This document shows positions 32,880 through 42,186 of a DNA stretch of 64,000 nucleotides, piece by piece; the stretch's first letter is position 1; every line of letters starts with the position of its first letter. The DNA lies in contig JAEXBS010000006.1 of NCBI GenBank assembly GCA_023393915.1, positions 62,001 through 126,000 of the forward strand. The letters run 5' to 3'. The DNA is from Bacteroidota bacterium. GTDB lineage: Bacteria > Bacteroidota > Bacteroidia > Flavobacteriales > Weeksellaceae. The translations under genes were made by a program, and so were the position numbers. A model generated the notes under the pieces. The model searched no databases, was not told the origin of the DNA, and saw only the letters and a program-made list of their open reading frames with translations.

Positions 32880-34607
32880 GTGACCAAATTATTTTTAATT
32901 GTAAGTTTCTTTTCAGTTATATCCTTTGCAAAGGCCCAAAAAGAAGCTAAAGGATACTATTATTATGAGAAATTGTACGGATCCTTATCTACTCTGGATA
33001 AGCGCGCCGATGCAATTTTAGAATCGAGTATATCGGAAGCAAAGAAATCGAAAAACTATAAGCACCTATCCGCTGCGTATGAGGATAAGATCTTTTTTAC
33101 TGAAGAAGTAGGACAGAAATTTCTGTATTCAGATAGTGCACTCAGTGCGGCGATCTTATCAAAGGATCCTAATGAAATCGGAAGAGCTCATTTAAGCAAA
33201 GGGGTCCTGTTTTATTTTTATGAGCGAGATTATCGTAAAGCTCTAGTCGAATATCAAAAAGCTAAAGAGCATCTTGACGCAACAGAAAATCGGTATTTGA
33301 AAAATAAACTATGGTACCACACAGGACTAGTTCAATCCTATATGGGTTATTACAAAGAGGCAGAACAGAACTTCCAAAGCGTAATAGATTTTTATTCTAG
33401 AGAACTCGATAGGAATCTCGAGCGCAATGAAGAGTACAATTACCGAAAAGGGTATTTGAATACTATTATTCAATTATCGTCAGTGTATGATCAAATGGGC
33501 AAGAGTAAAGAGAGCCGAAAACTGGCCCAGAAAGGTTTTGAAATTTTAGATGAATTTAGTGGGTTTCCATTAGAGAGAGGAAAGCTCTTGTCTAGAAAAG
33601 GGGTGCTGCTATTAAAAGACAAAAAATACCTTAAAGCCTTAGAGACTCAAAAGGAAGCTTTACTACTTCTAAAAGGAGAAGAGGATTTTACTGCAAGAGC
33701 TGCTGCAGAGTTTTATGTAGGAAGGACCTTGCTTGCTTTAGGAAAGAAGATAGAGGCAAGAGTGCATTTTCTTGAGGTGGATCGACTTTTTAATGAACAC
33801 TATTTTTCAATACCAGAATTAAAACTCAATTATGAGCTTTTAATTGAAACGATGTCTGGTAATTCTTCTTCTAAAGAAGAGGAACTGTATTATACCCATC
33901 AGCTTTTAAACGCAGAAAAGATTTATCATAGGCATTTTCCTTATTTATCCCAGAAGCTGTTTTCAGAGTTTAGCTCTCCTACTGATCTTAATGAAAATTC
34001 ATTTCTAGGTACAGCTTTATTGAAAGAGTACTCTATAGCACTAATAACTCTTGGTCTTTTTGGAGTAGGAGCCATTCTATTTTTCAAAAGAAAAAGGAAG
34101 AAGAATGTTTTTGCCCAAGTAGAGAGTGCTAAAGTTGATTTTTCACCTACTAACAGTGAAAAGGTCTTGAGGGAAGCGATTTTGAGCGAACCAACTGGAT
34201 CCTACTTAAAAACAGAGAACGCTCTGGATCCTTTTACTCCTATGCAAATAGAATCTGCTTTAAAAGCTCTTGAGACTTTTGAAATAGAAAAAGGATTTTT
34301 AAAACCAGGAATCAAAGTGGAAACGCTTGCTAGGTTAAGTGGTCTTAGTTCAAAACTCATTAGCTATGCAGTGAACCGAAGCAAAGAACAGCAGTTTAAT
34401 ACCTACGTTAATCGACTTCGCATAGGATACATTACAAAACTTTTAGAAACCGATCCGAAATATCTAAAGTATTCTGTAGACTCTTTAGGTAAAGAATGTG
34501 GAATCAACCATAGACAGACCTTTACTAGACTTTTTAATCAGTTTCAGGGGGAGCCTCCAAAGGAATTTATAGATCGAATAAGAAAGAATAGAAATTCAGC
34601 CAGCTAA
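32880..34607 (+). CDS. Membrane-bound TPR/AraC transcriptional regulator
   Basis: 575 residues from a GTG start. A signal-like N-terminus (MTKLFLIVSFFSVISFAKAQ) leads to about 330 residues of TPR-like helical repeats in the periplasm (YRKALVEYQKAKEHLDATE, YKEAEQNFQSVIDFY). One membrane segment follows (SIALITLGLFGVGAILFFK, about 383-401) and then a cytoplasmic AraC-type DNA-binding domain (VETLARLSGLSSKLISYAVN and YSVDSLGKECGINHRQTFTR). This layout is a one-component sensor regulator found widely in Bacteroidota. It lies upstream of an RteC-domain gene. Confidence 0.88.
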   Translation: MTKLFLIVSFFSVISFAKAQKEAKGYYYYEKLYGSLSTLDKRADAILESSISEAKKSKNYKHLSAAYEDKIFFTEEVGQKFLYSDSALSAAILSKDPNEIGRAHLSKGVLFYFYERDYRKALVEYQKAKEHLDATENRYLKNKLWYHTGLVQSYMGYYKEAEQNFQSVIDFYSRELDRNLERNEEYNYRKGYLNTIIQLSSVYDQMGKSKESRKLAQKGFEILDEFSGFPLERGKLLSRKGVLLLKDKKYLKALETQKEALLLLKGEEDFTARAAAEFYVGRTLLALGKKIEARVHFLEVDRLFNEHYFSIPELKLNYELLIETMSGNSSSKEEELYYTHQLLNAEKIYHRHFPYLSQKLFSEFSSPTDLNENSFLGTALLKEYSIALITLGLFGVGAILFFKRKRKKNVFAQVESAKVDFSPTNSEKVLREAILSEPTGSYLKTENALDPFTPMQIESALKALETFEIEKGFLKPGIKVETLARLSGLSSKLISYAVNRSKEQQFNTYVNRLRIGYITKLLETDPKYLKYSVDSLGKECGINHRQTFTRLFNQFQGEPPKEFIDRIRKNRNSAS

Positions 34608-34748
34608 AAAAAATAGATTAGAATATTGATTAGGGGTCCAAAAGAAAAGAAAATTTGCTGAAAACAAGGAATTGCTAAAAACTAAGAATCATCAAGAGCT
34701 GAAAATCACTGAATAAAAGAAATCACTATCAACTGAAAAATAGTAATA

Positions 34749-35603
34749 ATGAAAACACAAGAATTATTAGATAAAGCAAATGGAATTTGGGCAGAACTTT
34801 CTGGTAGTATTAAGCAAAGTAATTGGGAGAAGAGGTTTTCGCTGGAAACATGCCAAAGGCTACTTATGGAAATTGATGGGTCCATTCGAAGTTTAAAACA
34901 GCTTATTTCTGCACATAAATTTGAGAGTCGCGCTCAAGAGATTCTTTTCTTTAAAGAAATTAAACCAAAGTTTATCTCGGAGTATATTTTCTTTTCTAAA
35001 GTAATTGAGTTAGAATCTCGTTTGCCTCATGCGTCTAAGAAAAGTATAGAAACTATTCTATTAGGGGAGTTTCAGAAGATTGGTGAATTCTCAGAAAAAC
35101 ACAGAGAGCTTATTGCTTACCAAAGAAAAGGAGCTAGTTATTTGGATGCAGAATATTTCCTTCGATACAAATATGATCTTTATATGGAACAGTCTTTAAG
35201 TCTTCATAGCCTGAATGAAAATTTTTCAACTTCAAAAGACGGACTCTTCTCTGAAATTTTAGCTAATGACAAATTTGAAGAATACCTCAACAGACGCTTT
35301 CAGAATTTAGAGAAGCATTTGCAGCAAAGTTCGGAAATCACTATTAGTAGCCTTAACTGGACAGAATCTAAAGCAGCTCTCGTGGAGCTGATTTACGCTC
35401 TTCATCAATCCAGGTCTATTAATAGTGGTACGATTGAACTTATAAAAATTATCAGAACTTTTGAAACCATGTTCTCGGTTGATTTAGGAAATTTCCATAA
35501 AATCCTATCAGAGTTAAGAGAGAGAAAAATAGATCGAGCCAAGTTCCTCTCTGTACTCTCAGAAAATCTGGAACGAAGCTTTACTGAAAAGGATGAGACT
35601 TAA
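34749..35603 (+). CDS. RteC-domain protein
   Basis: 284 residues. The C-terminal segment LNWTESKAALVELIYALHQS, followed by RSINSGTIELIKIIRTFE and FHKILSELRERKIDRAKF, is the RteC signature; the N-terminal half has the RAQEILFFKEIKPKFISEYIF segment. RteC regulates excision of the tetracycline-resistance conjugative transposon CTnDOT. RteC-domain relatives are common in Bacteroidota outside conjugative elements too. It has a short wHTH partner downstream and a membrane regulator upstream. No integrase, mobilization or transfer gene is visible in this window. Confidence 0.9.
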   Translation: MKTQELLDKANGIWAELSGSIKQSNWEKRFSLETCQRLLMEIDGSIRSLKQLISAHKFESRAQEILFFKEIKPKFISEYIFFSKVIELESRLPHASKKSIETILLGEFQKIGEFSEKHRELIAYQRKGASYLDAEYFLRYKYDLYMEQSLSLHSLNENFSTSKDGLFSEILANDKFEEYLNRRFQNLEKHLQQSSEITISSLNWTESKAALVELIYALHQSRSINSGTIELIKIIRTFETMFSVDLGNFHKILSELRERKIDRAKFLSVLSENLERSFTEKDET

Positions 35604-35874
35604 ACTTAAGCGTCTATTATAGGGGTGGTAGGCTTTGTAGGGGCTCGTCTATATGTAGCGGATGAATTGATTTTGAAGAGATACCCCGAAGGAAAATCTT
35701 TCGGTACTACCGATTTGCTTGGGAAGATAATCAAAGTTAATTCATGAAATTGGCATTAGAAATTTCTTTTCAATTCGTCCTCTAACTTTTGTTTTTCATA
35801 AAGGATAGATGTTGTAAGATTCTAACGGATTAAGTGATCTTTAGTTGAATTGAAAAGAGTAGACTAATAGTCCT

Positions 35875-36183
35875 ATGCCTGAATCTCTTCACTTATCCCA
35901 ATTCTATGAACTGATCCATAGATCCACCAGAATAAACCCCAGCCATATAAGCTTATATATTGCCTTGTGCCAGAAATGGAGTAGTGGAGGTTTCCCAACT
36001 AGCTTTTCTATTTCAAGGAGTGAGATGATGGCTAAAAGCAAAATAGGTTCTATCACCACCTATCATAAGTGCATAAAAGAATTAGAACGATTAGAACTAA
36101 TCAAGTACGAACCCTCCTATCATCCCCATTTGGGAAGTGCAGTTACTTTAAAGCCCTTAGGAAAGTTAGAAGTCTCTAGTTAG
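35875..36183 (+). CDS. Small winged-helix-like protein
   Basis: 102 residues. The pattern LYIALCQKWSSGGFPTSFSI, followed by SRSEMMAKSKIGSITTYHKC and IKELERLELIKYEPSYHPH, is a winged-helix DNA-binding layout of a type commonly encoded next to RteC-domain genes in Bacteroidota. It is probably a small transcriptional regulator. It lies 271 bp after the RteC gene; in the gap there is a CCGAAGG/TCTTTCGG-type hairpin near 35684-35702. Confidence 0.68.
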   Translation: MPESLHLSQFYELIHRSTRINPSHISLYIALCQKWSSGGFPTSFSISRSEMMAKSKIGSITTYHKCIKELERLELIKYEPSYHPHLGSAVTLKPLGKLEVSS

Positions 36184-36925
36184 AGATTAGAGATGGCTTG
36201 TAGGCTGCAATTCTTATATTGTTTGGTAGTACTTCCCTAACTGAGCAATTTGAAAAGTGTTTATAGTTCTTTTCATATTAAAGTTTTTGGATGGTAATTG
36301 CTGGTAATCTTCTACTCAACTGCTTCTTTTCGCGCCCGATCTCTAAGCGTTGAAATATTAAATTTTATTCACACTAGCTCATAAATGATTTATTATGCAT
36401 TTCCTAGCACTATTAAACGATTTGATTTAACTCAAAGTTTAACTTAGGACAGAAGTCTACTATAAGCCAAAGCAATCCATAGAAAATGAAGAGTTTTAGA
36501 GATTATTGGCGGCCTAATTTTGAAATTTCGTTTTCTAAACAATACGCTAAACACCATTATTCTCCTTTTTGCTATTTTGAAAATATTTAATTTTAAATGT
36601 ACTTTAAGTCAATCTTTTATACGACCATTTGTAAATTTGAAGTAATAATTTGTACATTCGCCACGCTCTAGGCATACTATTTGGTAGTTGATGTTAAAGT
36701 ATTATAAAACGCCAGATAATATAAAAAAAACTAATATTCGTTTGAAATATTCTGAAAAGGGATAAAATGAAGAAGCATCTAAGTTCGTTTAGAAAATACT
36801 TCTATATTTGTATTACCGCTCCAGTTTTTAACAGATTTGAAATAGAAACAAATCCAGTTGAAATTCAAAAGAAGACCTAGTTTAGATATTGAAATTGGAG
36901 CTAAAGGGTAAACACAAAGTATAAG
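36184..36925. other. Long intergenic region upstream of the polysaccharide locus
   Basis: About 740 bp with no convincing ORF. It contains full -7 boxes TAAATTTG (36632-36639) and TATATTTG (36803-36810), the second 115 bp before the first gene of the polysaccharide locus. A 37-codon frame (36767-36880) overlaps the second box and is not supported as a gene. It marks the join between the accessory regulator block and the sugar locus and would be the natural place for an insertion boundary. Confidence 0.5.
36803..36810 (+). promoter_or_regulatory. -7 box (TATATTTG), candidate promoter of the polysaccharide locus
   Basis: A full TAnnTTTG match with a likely start of transcription near 36817, leaving a leader of about 110 bases before the CapD-like gene. 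A second full match (TAAATTTG, 36632-36639) is further upstream. Confidence 0.5.
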
Positions 36926-38863
36926 ATGAAGAGCATTTCAAAGGTTCTTAATAATATTTATTTGGGCAATAATGTAGTTAATCTCACAGAGATTCGGTAT
37001 TTGCCAAGGTGGGTCATTTTATTTATTGATGTACTGATTTTATTATTAGCTGTTGTTATCTCGTATGCAGTTCTAGAGACTCTTGGAGTACAACCGGTTG
37101 CTACCATTTCTATTAACAACAAATACTTTCTAATTGTCGGAATGAACGTATTGTTCATGCTAGTGTTTAAAACTTTTTCTGGTATAATTCGACATTCCAC
37201 ATTCATTGACTTATTCAAACTAATTGCTGCAAGTTTTTGTACTGCAATTTCTTTAGAAATAATAAACCTAATTGCAAGTTTTGCTATTGGAAATAAGCTA
37301 ATTAGGACTCCTGTTCTAGTTGTTTATTTTGCGGTTTCTTTTGCTTTTCTTTTTGTATTTAGATTAATAGTAAAAGAGGTCTTTCAGATTGCTAGAGAAT
37401 ATAGAAGAAGTACTCTTAAAAAAAGAATATTAGTTTTGGGTATTGACGATCAGTCGGTCGCTATTGCTAGAGTAATTTTAGATAACCCACATTTGCCATA
37501 CCAACTAGTTGGATTTTTGACTTCGAGAGTAGATTCCAAAAGGGTAAGACTTTTAGGTAAACCCATTTACAATAGAGAAAAAATAGAAAGTTACTCAAAA
37601 GATTCATTAGATATTGAAGGGGTATTAATCATAAAAGAAATGATGACCCGACAAGAAATGAATGATTGGGTTAACTTGTTTCTTTCAAAAGACCTTCAAG
37701 TTTATAAATCCCCATCTGTTCAAAAACTTCGTGATAACGATTTAGGTAGTAATATCAAGAACCTTCAAATTGAAGATCTACTAAATAGAAAGCCTATTAA
37801 GATTGAAAATGAGGAAGTAAAGAAAAGACATTTTGGGAAAAATGTTCTTATCACAGGTGGAGCGGGATCCATCGGTAGTGAAATCGTTCGCCAGGTAGCA
37901 GAATTTAGTCCAGAGCTTATAGTTGTATTAGATCAAGCTGAGACTCCACTCTATGAAATAGAGATGGAGATGACAAAATCGCATCCCCATATCAATTTTA
38001 AATTTGTTATGCTTGATGTTGCTAATTATGGAAGACTAAAAAGTCTTTTTGAAAAGTATAATTTTTCGATGGTTTATCATGCGGCAGCTTATAAGCATGT
38101 ACCACTTGTCGAAGAAAATCCACATGAAGCCATTTTTACCAATGTTCTTGGAAGTAAAAACTTAGCCTGTCTCGCTAGTGATTTTAAAGTTAACCGTTTT
38201 GTAATGGTCTCAACTGATAAAGCAGTAAATCCGACTAATGTTATGGGGGCTACAAAACGAACGGCAGAGCTTTTTGTTCAATCATTACAAAATAGAGAAG
38301 GTAACACAACAAAATTTATAACTACTAGGTTTGGGAATGTCTTAGGCTCTAATGGTTCAGTAATTCCTTTATTCAAAAAGCAAATTGCAGCCGGAGGACC
38401 TCTTACCATTACCCATCCAGAAATTACTCGTTACTTTATGACCATTCCGGAAGCTTGTGAACTAGTGCTTCAGGCGGGCACCATGGGACAAGGAGGAGAG
38501 GTGTTTGTTTTCGATATGGGGCAACCCATGAAAATATTAGATCTTGCAAAAAGAATGATAAAACTATCAGGATTTGAGCCAGATTCCGATATAAAGATTA
38601 AATTTACTGGACTTAGGAAAGGTGAGAAATTGTATGAAGAGTTATTAAGTGATGGCAGTAAGACTCTGCCTACACATAATGAAAAGATTATGATTTCAAA
38701 GGATCCAACTATGGAATATGATGATATTAATCGAATGGTTGTTCAACTTATCTCTACCTCGGATAATCCCGACAAAAGAAATGTGGTTAGGCTTTTGAAA
38801 TTAATTGTTCCAGAATTTAAGAGTAATAATTCAATTTATGAGGAGTTGGATTTTAAAAATTAA
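36926..38863 (+). CDS. Membrane-bound NDP-sugar 4,6-dehydratase (CapD/PglF/WbpM-like)
   Basis: 645 residues. Four membrane segments in about residues 28-150 (WVILFIDVLILLLAVVISYAV, NVLFMLVFKTFSG and others) are followed by a CoA-binding-like Rossmann part (LKKRILVLGIDDQSV). A second Rossmann domain with NVLITGGAGSIGSEIV starts at residue 306. Later segments are FVMVSTDKAVNPTNVMGATKR and RFGNVLGSNGSVIPLFKKQI. WbpM/PglF enzymes convert UDP-GlcNAc to the 4-keto-6-deoxy sugar at the inner membrane. It is the first gene of the polysaccharide locus and could supply the 4-keto sugar for the SDR at 63004. Confidence 0.93.
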   Translation: MKSISKVLNNIYLGNNVVNLTEIRYLPRWVILFIDVLILLLAVVISYAVLETLGVQPVATISINNKYFLIVGMNVLFMLVFKTFSGIIRHSTFIDLFKLIAASFCTAISLEIINLIASFAIGNKLIRTPVLVVYFAVSFAFLFVFRLIVKEVFQIAREYRRSTLKKRILVLGIDDQSVAIARVILDNPHLPYQLVGFLTSRVDSKRVRLLGKPIYNREKIESYSKDSLDIEGVLIIKEMMTRQEMNDWVNLFLSKDLQVYKSPSVQKLRDNDLGSNIKNLQIEDLLNRKPIKIENEEVKKRHFGKNVLITGGAGSIGSEIVRQVAEFSPELIVVLDQAETPLYEIEMEMTKSHPHINFKFVMLDVANYGRLKSLFEKYNFSMVYHAAAYKHVPLVEENPHEAIFTNVLGSKNLACLASDFKVNRFVMVSTDKAVNPTNVMGATKRTAELFVQSLQNREGNTTKFITTRFGNVLGSNGSVIPLFKKQIAAGGPLTITHPEITRYFMTIPEACELVLQAGTMGQGGEVFVFDMGQPMKILDLAKRMIKLSGFEPDSDIKIKFTGLRKGEKLYEELLSDGSKTLPTHNEKIMISKDPTMEYDDINRMVVQLISTSDNPDKRNVVRLLKLIVPEFKSNNSIYEELDFKN

Positions 38864-38966
38864 TTTAAATTTGAATGTAGTTATTGCAGTTTTAAATTGA
38901 ATCCAGCTTTAGGTGGATCTTACACATTTTAGAAAAACGAATTATAATATTAAGTAGCTGTTTTAA

Positions 38967-39788
38967 ATGAAGAATTTAATAATCACTATTTGCGTAACAC
39001 TATTATTATCATCATGCTCTGTTCTACAGAAGGATCGTGATAAAGAAAGTGAACTGAATTACATGCAAAATATTGAAAGGTTGGCTGAAGAAACATCTGT
39101 GAGGTCAGCCGTAAGTACTATTCAGCCTGGCGATGAGTTAATCATTGTAGTGATGGCAAAAGACTTAGATGTGGTAAAGCCATTCAATCAAAACTGGTCT
39201 TCTGGAGAAACTTTGGTAAATGCTCAACCAGGTGGTAATACATCATCTACAATAGTTTCCGAAGGGGGTCCAAAATATATTGTAGATGTTGATGGGAGAA
39301 TTGATTTTCCAATTATTGGTGTATTTGATACATCAGGTAGTACTTTAATTGATTTAAAAAACGAATTGCAAAATCGTATTTCTCGTTATATTATAGAGCC
39401 CACAGTTTATGTGAAATTAGCAAATTATAAGGTAACTGTTCTAGGGGAGGTTAATCGACCGGGAGAATATACAGTTCCTGATGGGAAAGCAACATTATTA
39501 AGTGCCCTTGGTATGGCAGGTGACTTAACAATGTATGGTAAAAGAGATGATGTGTTATTGGTTCGTAATGTCGATGGAATTATCACAAAAACAAGGATCG
39601 ATTTGACCGATGCTTCATTTATAGATTCACCATTTTATCAAATGAAACAAGGAGATGTGGTTTATGTCTCAGCAAATGAAACCAAAGAGAAAACAGCTAA
39701 ACTTGATCCAAATACAGGTACATATATTTCAATTGCATCAGTAGCACTTGGACTTGCAGGTATTTTCATAACATTATTTACAAAATAA
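38967..39788 (+). CDS. wza: Wza-family polysaccharide export lipoprotein
   Basis: 273 residues with a lipoprotein signal (lipobox LSSC, Cys17). The PES domain is visible as VSTIQPGDELIIVVMAKDLD and VDVDGRIDFPIIGVFDTSG, then an SLBB-type segment (YKVTVLGEVNRPGEYTVPDG, LLSALGMAGDLTMYGKRDDV). It ends in a C-terminal helix (YISIASVALGLAGIFITLF), the region that spans the outer membrane in Wza. Forms the export channel for Wzy-made polysaccharides, directly before the Wzc gene, with a 15 bp gap. Confidence 0.94.
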   Translation: MKNLIITICVTLLLSSCSVLQKDRDKESELNYMQNIERLAEETSVRSAVSTIQPGDELIIVVMAKDLDVVKPFNQNWSSGETLVNAQPGGNTSSTIVSEGGPKYIVDVDGRIDFPIIGVFDTSGSTLIDLKNELQNRISRYIIEPTVYVKLANYKVTVLGEVNRPGEYTVPDGKATLLSALGMAGDLTMYGKRDDVLLVRNVDGIITKTRIDLTDASFIDSPFYQMKQGDVVYVSANETKEKTAKLDPNTGTYISIASVALGLAGIFITLFTK

Positions 39789-39803
39789 AAAAAATCTTTT
39801 TAC

Positions 39804-42182
39804 ATGAGTGATTCATCATATGTGTCGCCAAACAGTTCGGATTCGAATGAAATTCATATTCGTGAAGTTATTAAACCGTATTTGTTAAAGTGGCCATGGT
39901 TTGTCTTATCTGTACTTTTAGTTTTATTACTTGCTTGGTTTTACTTAAAAGTAACTACACCAATTTACAGTATAAATTCTACTGTTCTGATTAAAGATGC
40001 AAAAGCTAATTCAGTAGCTGGTGGAGTAGATGTTGGTGTTCTACGAGACTTATCTGGTATCGGAGGTATGAGCACAAACAGCATTGAAAATGAAATTGAG
40101 GTTTTTAAATCGAAGAAGCTAATGCGAGAAGTTGTTCGTGGAAAAAACTTAGAAACGGCAATTTTATCTGATGAAGGGCTAATTGAAAGAGAGCTCTATG
40201 GTGATACGTCTCCTGTACATATAAAGGTAATTAATGAGAAGAAGAATGTAAAGTTTCCAACAGAACCGTACGAATTGGAAATTTCTGGCAATAAATTATC
40301 ATTGGTTTCGGAAGAGGATGATATTCGAATTGAGTCAACTTTTAATAAGACGATAAGCCTGCCGTTTGCAAATGTAATGATTACCAAAAATCGATACTTT
40401 GATAGCACTAAAGCAGGGGGATTAGGAGAACTTAAATTGAATTTTGCTTCTCGTGAATCACGTGTAGGTCAATTACAAGCATTAATGAATGTCAGTCTTA
40501 TTAATAGGGATGCAACGGTAATTGGTTTAGATATGAATTATCCTCAAATAGACAAGTCAAAAGACATTCTTAATAATTTGATTTTGTCTTACAATCGAGA
40601 TGCACAGAATGATAAGAGAGAAGAATCAGAGCAGACTATGGCATTTATCGAAGAAAGGATAGCCAAGGTTTCCGAAGAACTTGGAGATGTAGAAAGCAAA
40701 AAGCAGGATTTTAAATCCGTAAATAGAATTACAGACATAGAAACGGAAGCTAGAATTAATTTAGAAAGTTCAGCAGCTGCTCGTGCCAACCAATTGGAAA
40801 TTGACGCCCAGTTAGAATTAACGAATTCTTTACTTGATTATGTTGGAAGATCAAGTAGCTATCAAGCACTTCCTTCTAATGTTGGATTGAAAAATCCCGA
40901 AGCTACTGCGAATATTATTACTTATAACGGTCTCGTATTGGAAAGGAATCGACTTTTAGAAACTGCTACATCAGAACATCCTGCAGTAGTTGAGTTGACA
41001 AAACAAATTAATAATATAAAGGGGGCTATTTCTCAAAGCTTACAGAAAAATAGAACAGGTCTATCACTAGCTCGTAACGAATTTCAAAGTGAACAAAATA
41101 ATGTATCTGGTAAAATTTCCAAGCTTCCAGCTATTGAGAAGATGTTCAGAGATATTGAAAGACAGCAACAAATTAAGGAGAATTTGTACATATTGCTTTT
41201 ACAAAAAAGAGAAGAAACAGCAATTTCTCTAGCTGTAAAAGGAAATAAAGCGAGAATTGTAGATTATGCTTACGCATCTAATCAGCCAGTTGCTCCTAAC
41301 AAAATGATGATTCTTTTAGGGGCATTTGCTGTTGGATTATTACTTCCGTTCTCAATTATATACCTAAACGAAATTTTTGACAACAAAATAAGATCTAAAC
41401 ACGATTTGGAAAATCTAACAAATGCACCTATACTAGCAGAATTACCTAGGGTAGAAAAAGGTCAGGAAGATATTGTAAGACCAAACGATTCGTCACCTAT
41501 GGCAGAAGCCTTCCGAATTCTTATTACTAATATGAATTTTATGCTACCTAAGAAAAACGATGCTATTGTAGTGTTTGTGACATCAACCGTAAAAGGAGAA
41601 GGTAAAACTTTTACTTCAGTTAATTTAGCATTGACATTGGCGACTACTAATACTAAAGTTCTAATAATAGGTTCCGATATTCGAAACCCACAGTTGCAAC
41701 GTTACAATACTGCTAGGAAAGGATTTTCAGGACTTACTGAATTTCTATACGATGAATCTACTAAAGTTCAGGACATACTTCATCCAACAACCTTTAATCC
41801 TCATTGTGATGTTATTTATTCGGGGAGCATACCTCCAAATCCAACAGAGCTACTTACTAATGGTAGGTACGAGATATTGTTGAATGAACTAAGAGGTGAT
41901 TACGATTACATAATTCTTGATACTGCACCACTCATGTTAGTTACTGACAGTTTCCTTTTTGCAGATGTTGCAGATGCGACTATATATGTTACTAGATCAG
42001 CTTATACTGAAAAAGCTTTAATTGATTTTGCTAATAAAAATATTGATCAAAAAAAGATAATGAATGTCGGATTCGTTTTGAACGATGTCGATAAAGATTA
42101 TTTTGGTTATGGAAATAAATACGGATACGGATATGGAGCGAAAGAGCAGAGTTTTATTGATAAAATATTAAAAAGAAAATAG
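39804..42182 (+). CDS. wzc: Wzc-type polysaccharide co-polymerase and tyrosine kinase
   Basis: 792 residues. A Wzz domain between two membrane segments (WPWFVLSVLLVLLLAWFYLKV near residue 32, MMILLGAFAVGLLLPFSIIYL near 505) contains a long coiled region. The cytoplasmic BY-kinase domain has Walker A (TSTVKGEGKTF, Lys601), Walker A' (VLIIGSDIRNP; the usual Asp-Asp is Ser-Asp here) and Walker B (YIILDTAPLML). The C-terminus is Tyr/Gly-rich (YFGYGNKYGYGYGAKEQ), as needed for autophosphorylation. Controls chain length and export with Wza. Confidence 0.95.
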   Translation: MSDSSYVSPNSSDSNEIHIREVIKPYLLKWPWFVLSVLLVLLLAWFYLKVTTPIYSINSTVLIKDAKANSVAGGVDVGVLRDLSGIGGMSTNSIENEIEVFKSKKLMREVVRGKNLETAILSDEGLIERELYGDTSPVHIKVINEKKNVKFPTEPYELEISGNKLSLVSEEDDIRIESTFNKTISLPFANVMITKNRYFDSTKAGGLGELKLNFASRESRVGQLQALMNVSLINRDATVIGLDMNYPQIDKSKDILNNLILSYNRDAQNDKREESEQTMAFIEERIAKVSEELGDVESKKQDFKSVNRITDIETEARINLESSAAARANQLEIDAQLELTNSLLDYVGRSSSYQALPSNVGLKNPEATANIITYNGLVLERNRLLETATSEHPAVVELTKQINNIKGAISQSLQKNRTGLSLARNEFQSEQNNVSGKISKLPAIEKMFRDIERQQQIKENLYILLLQKREETAISLAVKGNKARIVDYAYASNQPVAPNKMMILLGAFAVGLLLPFSIIYLNEIFDNKIRSKHDLENLTNAPILAELPRVEKGQEDIVRPNDSSPMAEAFRILITNMNFMLPKKNDAIVVFVTSTVKGEGKTFTSVNLALTLATTNTKVLIIGSDIRNPQLQRYNTARKGFSGLTEFLYDESTKVQDILHPTTFNPHCDVIYSGSIPPNPTELLTNGRYEILLNELRGDYDYIILDTAPLMLVTDSFLFADVADATIYVTRSAYTEKALIDFANKNIDQKKIMNVGFVLNDVDKDYFGYGNKYGYGYGAKEQSFIDKILKRK

Positions 42183-42186
42183 AATA

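Noticed and set aside
34658..34739. Three CTGAAAA copies (34658, 34699, 34733) in the TPR-AraC to RteC gap
   Set aside because: Very short, unevenly spaced (41 and 34 bp) and expected by chance in A-rich sequence.
36767..36880. 37-codon frame in the gap before the polysaccharide locus
   Set aside because: Overlaps a consensus -7 box and has no family resemblance; more likely non-coding.
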